A stretch of DNA of 12,013 nt from Bacillota bacterium (GTDB taxonomy: Bacteria; Bacillota; Bacilli; Alicyclobacillales; SLC66). Positions 7,041 through 12,013 of this stretch are shown piece after piece. Position 1 is the stretch's first letter, and every line of letters begins with the position of its first letter. The stretch covers positions 1-12,013 of the forward strand of contig JAKADD010000033.1 in assembly GCA_021820825.1 (NCBI GenBank). Reading direction: 5' to 3'. A model generated the notes under the pieces. The model ran no database searches. It had not been told where the DNA came from and worked only from the letters and a program-made list of their open reading frames with translations. The translations under genes and the position numbers were made by a program.

Positions 7041-7354
7041 TGTGTACTCGATCTCATTAGGGTACCAAGCACGTGGTTGGGAATAGGCAGAAGATATTCG
7101 TACATATCCTTGGTCTTCTGAGTCACGCCAGCCAGTCCGCCTTTTCCATTTGAAGACGTATACTCTACGTTTTCGATCAACGCCGTGAACCCCGTCGCTC
7201 TGTCACTCGCATTGGCTACGTCCTGAACCGTGTATACTGTACCAAGAATGGAGTCACTGTACCGCAATGCTCCCAGACGATAGCATGCGATCGCCAGTAC
7301 CAATTCGATTTGCCGGTAACTCTGGTTTGGTGGTGTTGTCAGGCTGAACATCAT
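7037..7354 (-). CDS. Conserved-looking protein of unknown function, 105 residues
   Basis: A small soluble protein that I do not recognise. It starts at ATG 7354 (followed by a second ATG) with GGGGAGG six bases upstream. The frame stays open to a TTG at 7387 that overlaps the CBS gene stop, but that TTG has no ribosome site. The N-terminal half (SYRQIELVLAIACYRLGALRY) looks helical; the middle has DVANASDRATGFTALIENV, then a Gly/Ser-rich turn (TSSNGKGGLAG) and a C-terminal helix. It has a single cysteine and no signal peptide. It sits 29 bases after the CBS-domain gene and overlaps the zinc-ribbon gene by four bases, so the three probably form one operon. Confidence 0.6.
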   Translation of the reverse strand: MMFSLTTPPNQSYRQIELVLAIACYRLGALRYSDSILGTVYTVQDVANASDRATGFTALIENVEYTSSNGKGGLAGVTQKTKDMYEYLLPIPNHVLGTLMRSSTQ

Positions 7355-7383
7355 GGATTCCTCCCCTATACATGGCGTCAACT

Positions 7384-7851
7384 TCAATCGTTCAACAGTT
7401 CGCGTACGATATAGCGCATCAAATCGCCGCCGCTGACGATCCCCACGACAACACGATCATCATTCACGACGGGTAGCTTCTTGACACGCTGCTTTCCGAA
7501 AAGCTCCGCAACGGCCGCAAGATCCGTATAAGGCTTCACGACGGCCAAGCGCGAGGCCGTCATGATATCGCTGACCGGTTGGGCAATCACTTCTACGATC
7601 AAATCGGGCAAGGATTTCTTGTCCACGTAAAAGGACATGAATGCATCCATATCCAGTGCATGAACCTTGTACGGTCGCAGACACCGAAGCACATCGCCTA
7701 CCGTGACCATACCTTTCAATCTTCGATCCGGATCCAGCACGGGCACCCCACTCACCTTGCGAGTGGCAAACAGCAACAACAGATCCCGAATGCTGGCTTC
7801 TGGAAATACGGAAATCACATCCGCAATCATGAAATCAGCGGCCGTTACCAT
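7384..7851 (-). CDS. CBS-domain pair protein
   Basis: A 155-residue stand-alone Bateman module. CBS1 covers about residues 5-60 (DFMIADVISVFPEASIRDLL, RKVSGVPVLDPDRRLKGMVT, VGDVLRCL) and CBS2 about 93-150 (VSDIMTASRLAVVKPYTDLA, QRVKKLPVVNDDRVVVGIVS, GGDLMRYI). Such pairs bind adenine nucleotides, S-adenosylmethionine or similar ligands and sense energy state or regulate a partner; the ligand is unknown here. Possible starts are ATG 7851 or GTG 7857; the latter is five bases from an AGGGGG ribosome site, and ATG is kept here for its family-like opening. The frame is open up to 8064, but the extra Arg-rich sequence has no CBS homology. It is the first gene of a three-gene group and lies about 230 bases downstream of the truncated thrB. 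Confidence 0.85.
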   Translation of the reverse strand: MVTAADFMIADVISVFPEASIRDLLLLFATRKVSGVPVLDPDRRLKGMVTVGDVLRCLRPYKVHALDMDAFMSFYVDKKSLPDLIVEVIAQPVSDIMTASRLAVVKPYTDLAAVAELFGKQRVKKLPVVNDDRVVVGIVSGGDLMRYIVRELLND

Positions 7852-8079
7852 CAGCACAATTTCCCCCTTCACCGATTGCGATTGATCACTTTCGTCATTG
7901 GATTTCGACGGAGGCACACCGGAATGAACTTGGACGCCCGGTGCCACGTTACGCCCGCACACAGAACGGCGAACCCTGTGAGAAGAAAAAATCAGGCGCC
8001 AAATCCTTCGCGCTCTGTATTCGTCCGCGCCCGTCAGTCGCAGCTGACAGGAACCCCGATACACATGGTACTGCCGTTC
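7852..8079. other. Orphan spacer after truncated thrB
   Basis: These 228 bases carry no recognisable gene. They contain no homoserine-kinase-like codons in any frame and no transposase-like sequence that I can identify. There is a small inverted repeat GTCAG-6-CTGAC at 8033-8048 without a T tract, so termination of the thr operon here is unsupported. The stretch probably marks the junction between the thr operon and the block to its left. Confidence 0.4.
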
Positions 8080-8394
8080 TTATGAATGGACACCCGAGGC
8101 TAAGGCTGCCGCGCTGGAGCCCAGACCGGAGGCAATCGGAATGCGATTGGTCATCGCGACTCGCACAGGCGGCATCGTGAAGCCAAAGCGGTCATACACC
8201 AAGCGAATGGACTGCAGGACAAGATTGCTCTCATCACGGGGGAGCGTATTCTCTCCATACCCCTTGATCAGCACCTCCGTGCGCTGTGCAGGTTCCGCGT
8301 GAATTTCGTTCCAGAGATCGAGCGCGATGCCCATGCAGTCAAATCCGGGTCCCAAATTGGCGCTTGTCGCAGGCAAGTAGACGCTGATTTTCAT
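8080..8394 (-). pseudogene. thrB: 3'-truncated homoserine kinase
   Basis: Homoserine kinase (GHMP family, ATP-dependent O-phosphorylation of L-homoserine in threonine synthesis) is normally ~300 residues; this frame gives 104. The N-terminus is fully typical: [20 protein letters not shown], then LDLWNEI, NLVLQSIRLVYDRFG, and the ATP-binding loop PIASGLGSSAAALASG. After Ser-Gly, where an alanine/leucine-rich helix and the GHPDNVAPA motif should follow, it reads Val-His-Ser and a TAA stop at 8082-8080. I find no continuation in any minus-strand frame in the next 230 bases, so the loss is a deletion or replacement, not a frameshift. ATG 8394 overlaps the thrC stop (ATGA), with GGAGG nine bases upstream. 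A product this short lacks half of the active site and should be inactive. Confidence 0.85.
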
Positions 8395-9461
8395 GTTGTC
8401 GCCTCCATGACGGCCTGCCACACGTCACTCATGTTCGCTTCGACGGTCGCCGGTTTTGCAGAACTGGAGCGAATGGCCGCATCCGGATCCTTCAGTCCGT
8501 GCCCTGTGAGAACGCAGACAACCGAACTGGCGCGGTCAAGCAGGCCTGCCTCGGCGCGTTTGATGACGCCCGCCACGGAAGCGGCGGAGGCGGGTTCCGC
8601 AAACACGCCTTCTCGACTGGCGAGCAGGCGATAGGCTTCCAGTATCTCTTCGTCGGTCACGGCGGCGATGATTCCGTCGCTGGCAGAAACGGCGTCCAGC
8701 GCCAACTGCCAGCTTGCCGGATTGCCAATGCGGATGGCGGTCGCGACTGTCTGCGGATCGGCGACCGGCTCGCCGCGCACGATCGGCGCCGCCCCTGCGG
8801 CCTGAAACCCGAGCATCTTCGGAACAGTCGTGTGGAAGGCGTTCGCATATTCGACGAACCCGCGGTGATACGCGGTGATGTTGCCCGCGTTGCCCACGGG
8901 AATGGCCAGATAGTCGGGTGCGCGGCCGAGTTCTTCACAGATTTCAAAGGCGCCTGTTTTTTGCCCCTCCAGTCGATAGGGGTTCACCGAGTTGACCAGC
9001 GTGATCGGTTCCCTGTCGGCGATCTCGCGCACCAGGGTTAAAGCCTGGTCAAAATTGCCCCGGATCGCGATCACCTGCGCTCCGTACATGATGGCTTGCG
9101 CCAGCTTGCCAAGAGCCACATAGCCGTCCGGGATCAGCACGATGGCCCGCATGCCGGCGCGCGCAGCATAAGCGGCGGCGGCGGCCGACGTGTTGCCTGT
9201 GGATGCGCAGATGACGGCCGAACTGCCCGCCTCCAGCGCCTTGGCGACGGCCAGCACCATGCCGCGGTCTTTAAAAGATCCGGTCGGATTGGCTCCTTCG
9301 TATTTGAGCCAGACAGTCAAACCCAGCCGCTCGGACAAATAGTTTGCCTTGATCAGCGGCGTGGAACCTTCTCCGAGCGTCAGTTCAGGCGTGCGTTCCG
9401 TCAGCGGCAAGAACTGCGCATAACGGGCCAGAATGCCCCGTCTGTTTTGGGCGGCGTTCAT
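8391..9461 (-). CDS. thrC: Threonine synthase
   Basis: A 356-residue PLP enzyme of fold type II, the normal length for the short bacterial threonine synthases, converting O-phosphohomoserine to threonine in the cytoplasm. The PLP lysine is Lys64 in [11 protein letters not shown]. The phosphate-binding glycine loop is VGNAGN at 189-194. Other signature parts are GEGSTPLIK (30-38), [19 protein letters not shown] (85-103), a substrate-proximal [18 protein letters not shown] (157-174), and a C-terminal [14 protein letters not shown] 9461 overlaps the hom stop (ATGA), with AGGAGGAG a few bases upstream, and the stop overlaps thrB in the same way. Its own gene looks intact although the next enzyme in the operon, which supplies its substrate, is truncated. 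Confidence 0.96.
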   Translation of the reverse strand: MNAAQNRRGILARYAQFLPLTERTPELTLGEGSTPLIKANYLSERLGLTVWLKYEGANPTGSFKDRGMVLAVAKALEAGSSAVICASTGNTSAAAAAYAARAGMRAIVLIPDGYVALGKLAQAIMYGAQVIAIRGNFDQALTLVREIADREPITLVNSVNPYRLEGQKTGAFEICEELGRAPDYLAIPVGNAGNITAYHRGFVEYANAFHTTVPKMLGFQAAGAAPIVRGEPVADPQTVATAIRIGNPASWQLALDAVSASDGIIAAVTDEEILEAYRLLASREGVFAEPASAASVAGVIKRAEAGLLDRASSVVCVLTGHGLKDPDAAIRSSSAKPATVEANMSDVWQAVMEATT

Positions 9462-10747
9462 TCGACTCCTCCTAACACAGGCATCACGCTGTGAATGGCT
9501 TGCAGATGCGGCTGTAACGCCAGTTCATCGAGAGCGCGCCCCAATTTTTCGGAAGCGATCTCATGAGTGATGATGACGATCTCGGCAATTCCTCCGCGCA
9601 CGCGTTTTTGCAAAACGGTTTCCATGCTGATTTCCGCCCGTCCAAAGATACTCGCAATCTCAGCGAACACTCCTGGTTCGTCGTTCGCCTCCAGACGCAG
9701 ATAATACCTTGACGGCGCGCTCTGCCCGCGCTTGACCAGTTTGTGCGGCAGACAGATCTGCTTCATTCGCGCCGGAGCGTCCATGCGCAGATTGCGCAGG
9801 ACCTCGATCACATCGCCCACAATCGCGCTGGCGGTCGGCAGGGAACCTGCTCCGCGCCCGAAAAACATCAGGTCGCCGCTGGCGTCTCCCCGCACATAGA
9901 GGGCGTTATACGCGTCGGACACATGGGCGAGAGGATGCGACTTTGGAACAAGCGTCGGACGCACCTGCAGCGTCAGATCGCCCTGACGGTCCGCGCCTGT
10001 GGCGAGCAGCTTGATGACGGCGCCGAGTTCCTGCGCGTAGGAGACATCAGCAGCGGTCAGGGTGCGGATGCCGTACGTATCGACTTCGTCCAGACTGACT
10101 TTGGCGTGAAACGCGATTGAGGCCAGAATGGTCAGCTTGCGGGCCGCGTCAAGTCCGTCAATGTCACTGGAGGGATCGCTCTCGGCATAGCCAAGCTGTT
10201 GCGCTTCTTGCAGCACGGTGTCAAAATTGGCGCCCGTCGCCGTCATTTTGGAAAGGATAAAGTTTGTCGTGCCATTGATGATTCCCATGAGGTCAGTGAT
10301 TTCGTTGGCGCTAAGCGACTCTTTCAGCGGCCGGATCAGGGGAATGGCCCCACCGACTGCCGCCTCGTAAAACACGTCGACGCGCGACTGTTCGGCTGCC
10401 TCCAGAATCTCAGCGCCGTGCAGCGCGATCAGATCCTTGTTGGCTGTGATCACGTGCTTTGACGCCCGCAGAGCCTGCAGAATCATGGATCTGGCGGGTT
10501 CAATGCCGCCGATTGTTTCGATGACGACGCGAATCTCGGGGTCATCCAAAATGAGGGCCGGATCGGTGGTCAACTCTTCTCCCATAAACTGCACAGACCG
10601 TTCTTTCAAAGGGTTCCTCACCAGAACCCTGGTGATCTCTGGATACCGCCCGGTCAAACCCGCTATCTTGTCGGCCCGCTTGCGGACAAGTTCAATCACG
10701 CCGGAGCCGACAGTTCCGCAACCGAGCAAACCGATCTGGACATGCAC
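9458..10747 (-). CDS. hom: Homoserine dehydrogenase with C-terminal ACT domain
   Basis: A 429-residue enzyme reducing aspartate semialdehyde to homoserine with NAD(P)H. The nucleotide-binding motif is [11 protein letters not shown] at 6-16. Catalytic-domain landmarks are VITANK (99-104), [15 protein letters not shown] (127-141), [11 protein letters not shown] (155-165) and [11 protein letters not shown] with the conserved Lys204. An ACT domain spans about 349-425 ([21 protein letters not shown]), the usual site for threonine feedback. The start is GTG 10747, with AGGAG nine bases upstream; the nearby ATG 10743 is out of frame. It follows the ACT-protein gene after 55 bases and is coupled to thrC by an ATGA overlap. 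Confidence 0.96.
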   Translation of the reverse strand: MHVQIGLLGCGTVGSGVIELVRKRADKIAGLTGRYPEITRVLVRNPLKERSVQFMGEELTTDPALILDDPEIRVVIETIGGIEPARSMILQALRASKHVITANKDLIALHGAEILEAAEQSRVDVFYEAAVGGAIPLIRPLKESLSANEITDLMGIINGTTNFILSKMTATGANFDTVLQEAQQLGYAESDPSSDIDGLDAARKLTILASIAFHAKVSLDEVDTYGIRTLTAADVSYAQELGAVIKLLATGADRQGDLTLQVRPTLVPKSHPLAHVSDAYNALYVRGDASGDLMFFGRGAGSLPTASAIVGDVIEVLRNLRMDAPARMKQICLPHKLVKRGQSAPSRYYLRLEANDEPGVFAEIASIFGRAEISMETVLQKRVRGGIAEIVIITHEIASEKLGRALDELALQPHLQAIHSVMPVLGGVE

Positions 10748-10802
10748 GCAGAACCGCTCCTCTCTCCCTGTTGCCCTCTATGTGCGCTGTACACTGGCCG
10801 CG

Positions 10803-11243
10803 CTAATAGCCCTGGCCCACGATCAGCGTCTGTTCAACTCCGGGCATATCCCGCACCGCGTCGAGCGCCTCCTGCAGTTCTCGCGTCATATCTCTTGTCT
10901 CCAGCGAAATAATGACCGTGGCCACCCCCTGCAACGGCAACGTTTGATTGATCGTCAGAATATTGGCCTGCAGGGCTGCCAGCAGATTCAGCACCTCTGA
11001 TAGAATGCCGCGCTGATGCTGGAGCGTCAGCGCCAGGGTGACGATCTGGCCCTGCATGGTGGCCTGAAAGGGTTTGGCCACATCCTTGTATTTGTAATAG
11101 GCGCTGCGTGAAATGCCAATCTGCGTCACGGCCTGCAACACGCTGAGATGCGCATCGCGATTGCGCAGTTCGGTCACAAGTGTGGTGCGTCGTATAACAT
11201 CTGGCAGATGGGAACGGCGAATGAGATAGTAGGGATCGTCCAC
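10803..11243 (-). CDS. ACT-domain protein, PheB/UPF0735 type
   Basis: A 146-residue protein typical of Bacillota. The N-terminal part carries a helix-turn-helix-like segment (VLQAVTQIGISRSAYYKYKD, about 35-54) after a basic stretch; the ACT domain spans about 67-143 (VTLALTLQHQRGILSEVLNLL, ILTINQTLPLQGVATVIISL, and a VEQTLIVGQGY end). ACT domains bind amino acids, so a regulatory or sensor role in aspartate-family or aromatic amino acid metabolism is likely; no enzymatic role is established for the family. The start is GTG 11243, with AGGAGG five bases before it. It is the first gene of the transcript that continues into hom, thrC and thrB. Confidence 0.88.
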   Translation of the reverse strand: MDDPYYLIRRSHLPDVIRRTTLVTELRNRDAHLSVLQAVTQIGISRSAYYKYKDVAKPFQATMQGQIVTLALTLQHQRGILSEVLNLLAALQANILTINQTLPLQGVATVIISLETRDMTRELQEALDAVRDMPGVEQTLIVGQGY

Positions 11244-11303
11244 CTTGTCCTCCTCTTCACTCGGTGTCCATGTCTTGCGAACATTTGTATATCTTCAACG
11301 GAC

Positions 11304-11332
11304 ATTATAGCGTTGCAATCCGTGTTTGGCAA
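11304..11332 (-). promoter_or_regulatory. Strong promoter of the ACT-hom-thrC-thrB operon
   Basis: On the minus strand TTGCCA (11332-11327) and TATAAT (11309-11304) are separated by exactly 17 bases, nearly a consensus sigma-A promoter, about 60 bases before the ACT-protein GTG. An inverted repeat GTTTG-GCAA-CAAAC (11324-11337) overlaps the -35 element and could be an operator. The short leader leaves little room for an attenuator. Confidence 0.75.
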
Positions 11333-11352
11333 CAAACGTCGCAATAAATTCC

Positions 11353-11382
11353 TTGACCGTTCATGGTGCGCGCATTTATAAT
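11353..11382 (+). promoter_or_regulatory. Promoter of ilvE
   Basis: TTGACC (11353-11358) and TATAAT (11377-11382) are 18 bases apart on the plus strand. The start of transcription would be near 11390, giving a leader of about 235 bases before ilvE. The -35 elements of this promoter and the divergent thr promoter are only 20 bases apart, so one regulator could act on both. Confidence 0.65.
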
Positions 11383-11517
11383 AATGAAAATTTCTCACAA
11401 AGGAACGTCAGGAGGATGTCTAGGGTTCCGCCGTATTGCGGGTCTGGTCCGAGCGACATCGCACTCAGTTCGGGAGTGTACACCTTGGGGACAAAAGCCC
11501 TGCGGCAGGTTCTGGCT

Positions 11518-11534
11518 GGCGTGCGCCGCACGCC
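11518..11534 (+). promoter_or_regulatory. Leader hairpin upstream of the ilvE terminator
   Basis: GGCGTGC-GCC-GCACGCC is a perfect seven-pair hairpin in the ilvE leader. Its right half shares bases with the left arm (11526-11531) of the terminator-like hairpin that follows, so the two structures exclude each other. That is the layout expected of an attenuator, but no known trigger (T-box motif, riboswitch core) is visible. Confidence 0.35.
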
Positions 11535-11562
11535 GTCACGACTGTTGTTGCGCGGTTTTTTT
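11526..11562 (+). terminator. Terminator-like hairpin and T run in the ilvE leader
   Basis: CCGC (11526-11529) can pair with GCGG (11552-11555), extended past one mismatch by a C-G and a G-U pair, and is followed at once by seven T (11556-11562). This resembles an intrinsic terminator placed about 60 bases before ilvE, as in attenuated biosynthetic operons. The stem is short and the loop long, so it may be weak. Confidence 0.4.
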
Positions 11563-11623
11563 ATATCCGCTGAGGGCGTTTCGAGACGCGAGTCAGAGAG
11601 AAAAAGATGCAGGGGTGGATGCA

Positions 11624-12013
11624 ATGCAGCAGGCTGACGAGCGTAGGATTTATCTGAATGGCCAACTGGTGCCGAAAGAGCAGGCCGTCGTGTCCGTATT
11701 TGACCACGGATTCCTTTACGGAGACGGGATTTTTGAAGGCATCCGGATTTATGGCGGCGTTATTTTTCGTCTTGACGATCATCTGTTGCGTCTGTACGAG
11801 TCAGCCCGCTCGATACTGCTGACGATTCCGCTGACCTTTGAGGAGATGGCTGAGGCGGTCATTGACACGGTCCGCGCCAATGGGTTGCGCGACGGCTATA
11901 TTCGCCTCGTTGTTTCGCGCGGGCCGGGCGATCTTGGACTCGACCCGCGCGGTTGCGCGCAGGCCAATGTGGTGATCATCGCGGACACGATCCAGCTCTT
12001 TCCAAAGGAACTA
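11624..12013 (+). CDS. ilvE: Branched-chain amino acid aminotransferase (3' end outside window)
   Basis: The first 130 codons of a fold-type IV PLP aminotransferase that makes leucine, isoleucine and valine from their 2-keto acids; the full protein is ~300 residues. Signature parts are IYLNGQLVPKEQAVVSVFDH at the N-terminus, GFLYGDGIFEGIRIY at about 28-42, RLDDHLLRLYESA at about 48-60, and GYIRLVVSRGPGDLGLDP in the core. The PLP lysine would lie beyond the window edge. ATG 11624 has AGGGG eight bases upstream; a nearby ATG at 11619 is out of frame. It probably heads an ilv/leu operon continuing to the right. D-amino acid aminotransferase and aminodeoxychorismate lyase are relatives, but FEGIRIY favours IlvE. 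Confidence 0.92.
   Translation, partial: MQQADERRIYLNGQLVPKEQAVVSVFDHGFLYGDGIFEGIRIYGGVIFRLDDHLLRLYESARSILLTIPLTFEEMAEAVIDTVRANGLRDGYIRLVVSRGPGDLGLDPRGCAQANVVIIADTIQLFPKEL

Noticed and set aside
8033..8048. GTCAG-6-CTGAC inverted repeat as terminator of the thr operon
   Set aside because: Five pairs only and no T run on the minus strand.
7852..8064. N-terminal extension of the CBS protein frame
   Set aside because: Arg-rich, no CBS homology, while good starts with a ribosome site exist at 7851-7857.
8072..8095. Insertion-sequence end at the thrB break
   Set aside because: The sequence around the break looked end-like at first, but I found no matching inverted copy at the other boundary, no target duplication and no transposase.
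11390..11623. T-box riboswitch upstream of ilvE
   Set aside because: The conserved AGGGTGGTACCGCG-type element is absent; only a partial GGGGTGG just before the ATG is seen, which is the ribosome site.
11416..11637. 73-residue leader frame as a real gene
   Set aside because: AGGAGG touches the ATG with no spacing, the product is not protein-like, and it overlaps ilvE; kept only as part of the attenuator observation.
1..12013. tRNA, rRNA or CRISPR array
   Set aside because: No cloverleaf-like or rRNA-like sequence and no regularly spaced repeats were seen on either strand.

Overview
The window is chromosomal DNA of moderately high GC. It is most likely from a Bacillota-type bacterium; an acidophilic Alicyclobacillus-like lineage is my best guess, from gene content only. 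The pointers are a PheB/UPF0735-type ACT protein heading a hom-thrC-thrB operon, strong AGGAGG-type ribosome binding sites, GTG starts, and a carbohydrate-type ABC transporter without its own ATPase gene. Almost everything is on the minus strand and is read from right to left; only ilvE at the right edge is on the plus strand.

Left block (1-1446, minus). phnG and phnH (phnH runs off the left edge) encode subunits of the carbon-phosphorus lyase core. They overlap by four bases (ATGA). Before them lies the C-terminal two thirds of a phosphonate-cluster hexapeptide acetyltransferase whose first ~70 codons are missing.

Middle block (1444-7851, minus). A HAD-IA hydrolase is followed upstream by a three-gene uptake system (two UgpE/UgpA-type permeases and a secreted UgpB-type binding protein). 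Next comes a lone OmpR/PhoB-type response regulator whose best start codon is ATC. After about 500 bases without a convincing gene there is a three-gene group: a zinc-ribbon miniprotein, a 105-residue protein I do not recognise, and a CBS-pair protein. A phosphate/phosphonate theme (C-P lyase, Ugp-like transporter, HAD phosphatase, PhoB-like regulator) is suggestive but not proven.

Right block (8080-11332, minus). One strong promoter (TTGCCA-17-TATAAT) drives the ACT protein, homoserine dehydrogenase, threonine synthase and homoserine kinase. hom/thrC and thrC/thrB overlap as ATGA. The homoserine kinase gene stops after 104 codons, just past its Gly-Leu-Gly-Ser-Ser-Ala ATP loop, so it is a 3'-truncated remnant of a ~300-residue enzyme.

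Right edge (11353-12013, plus). A divergent promoter about 20 bp from the thr promoter reads a ~235-nt leader with terminator-like structure, then the 5' part of ilvE (branched-chain aminotransferase).

The most striking pattern is that the middle block is bounded by two decapitated or curtailed genes, the acetyltransferase at its left end and thrB at its right end. This suggests a rearrangement (or an assembly join) that brought the phn and thr regions together. I see no transposase, tRNA, rRNA or CRISPR array.
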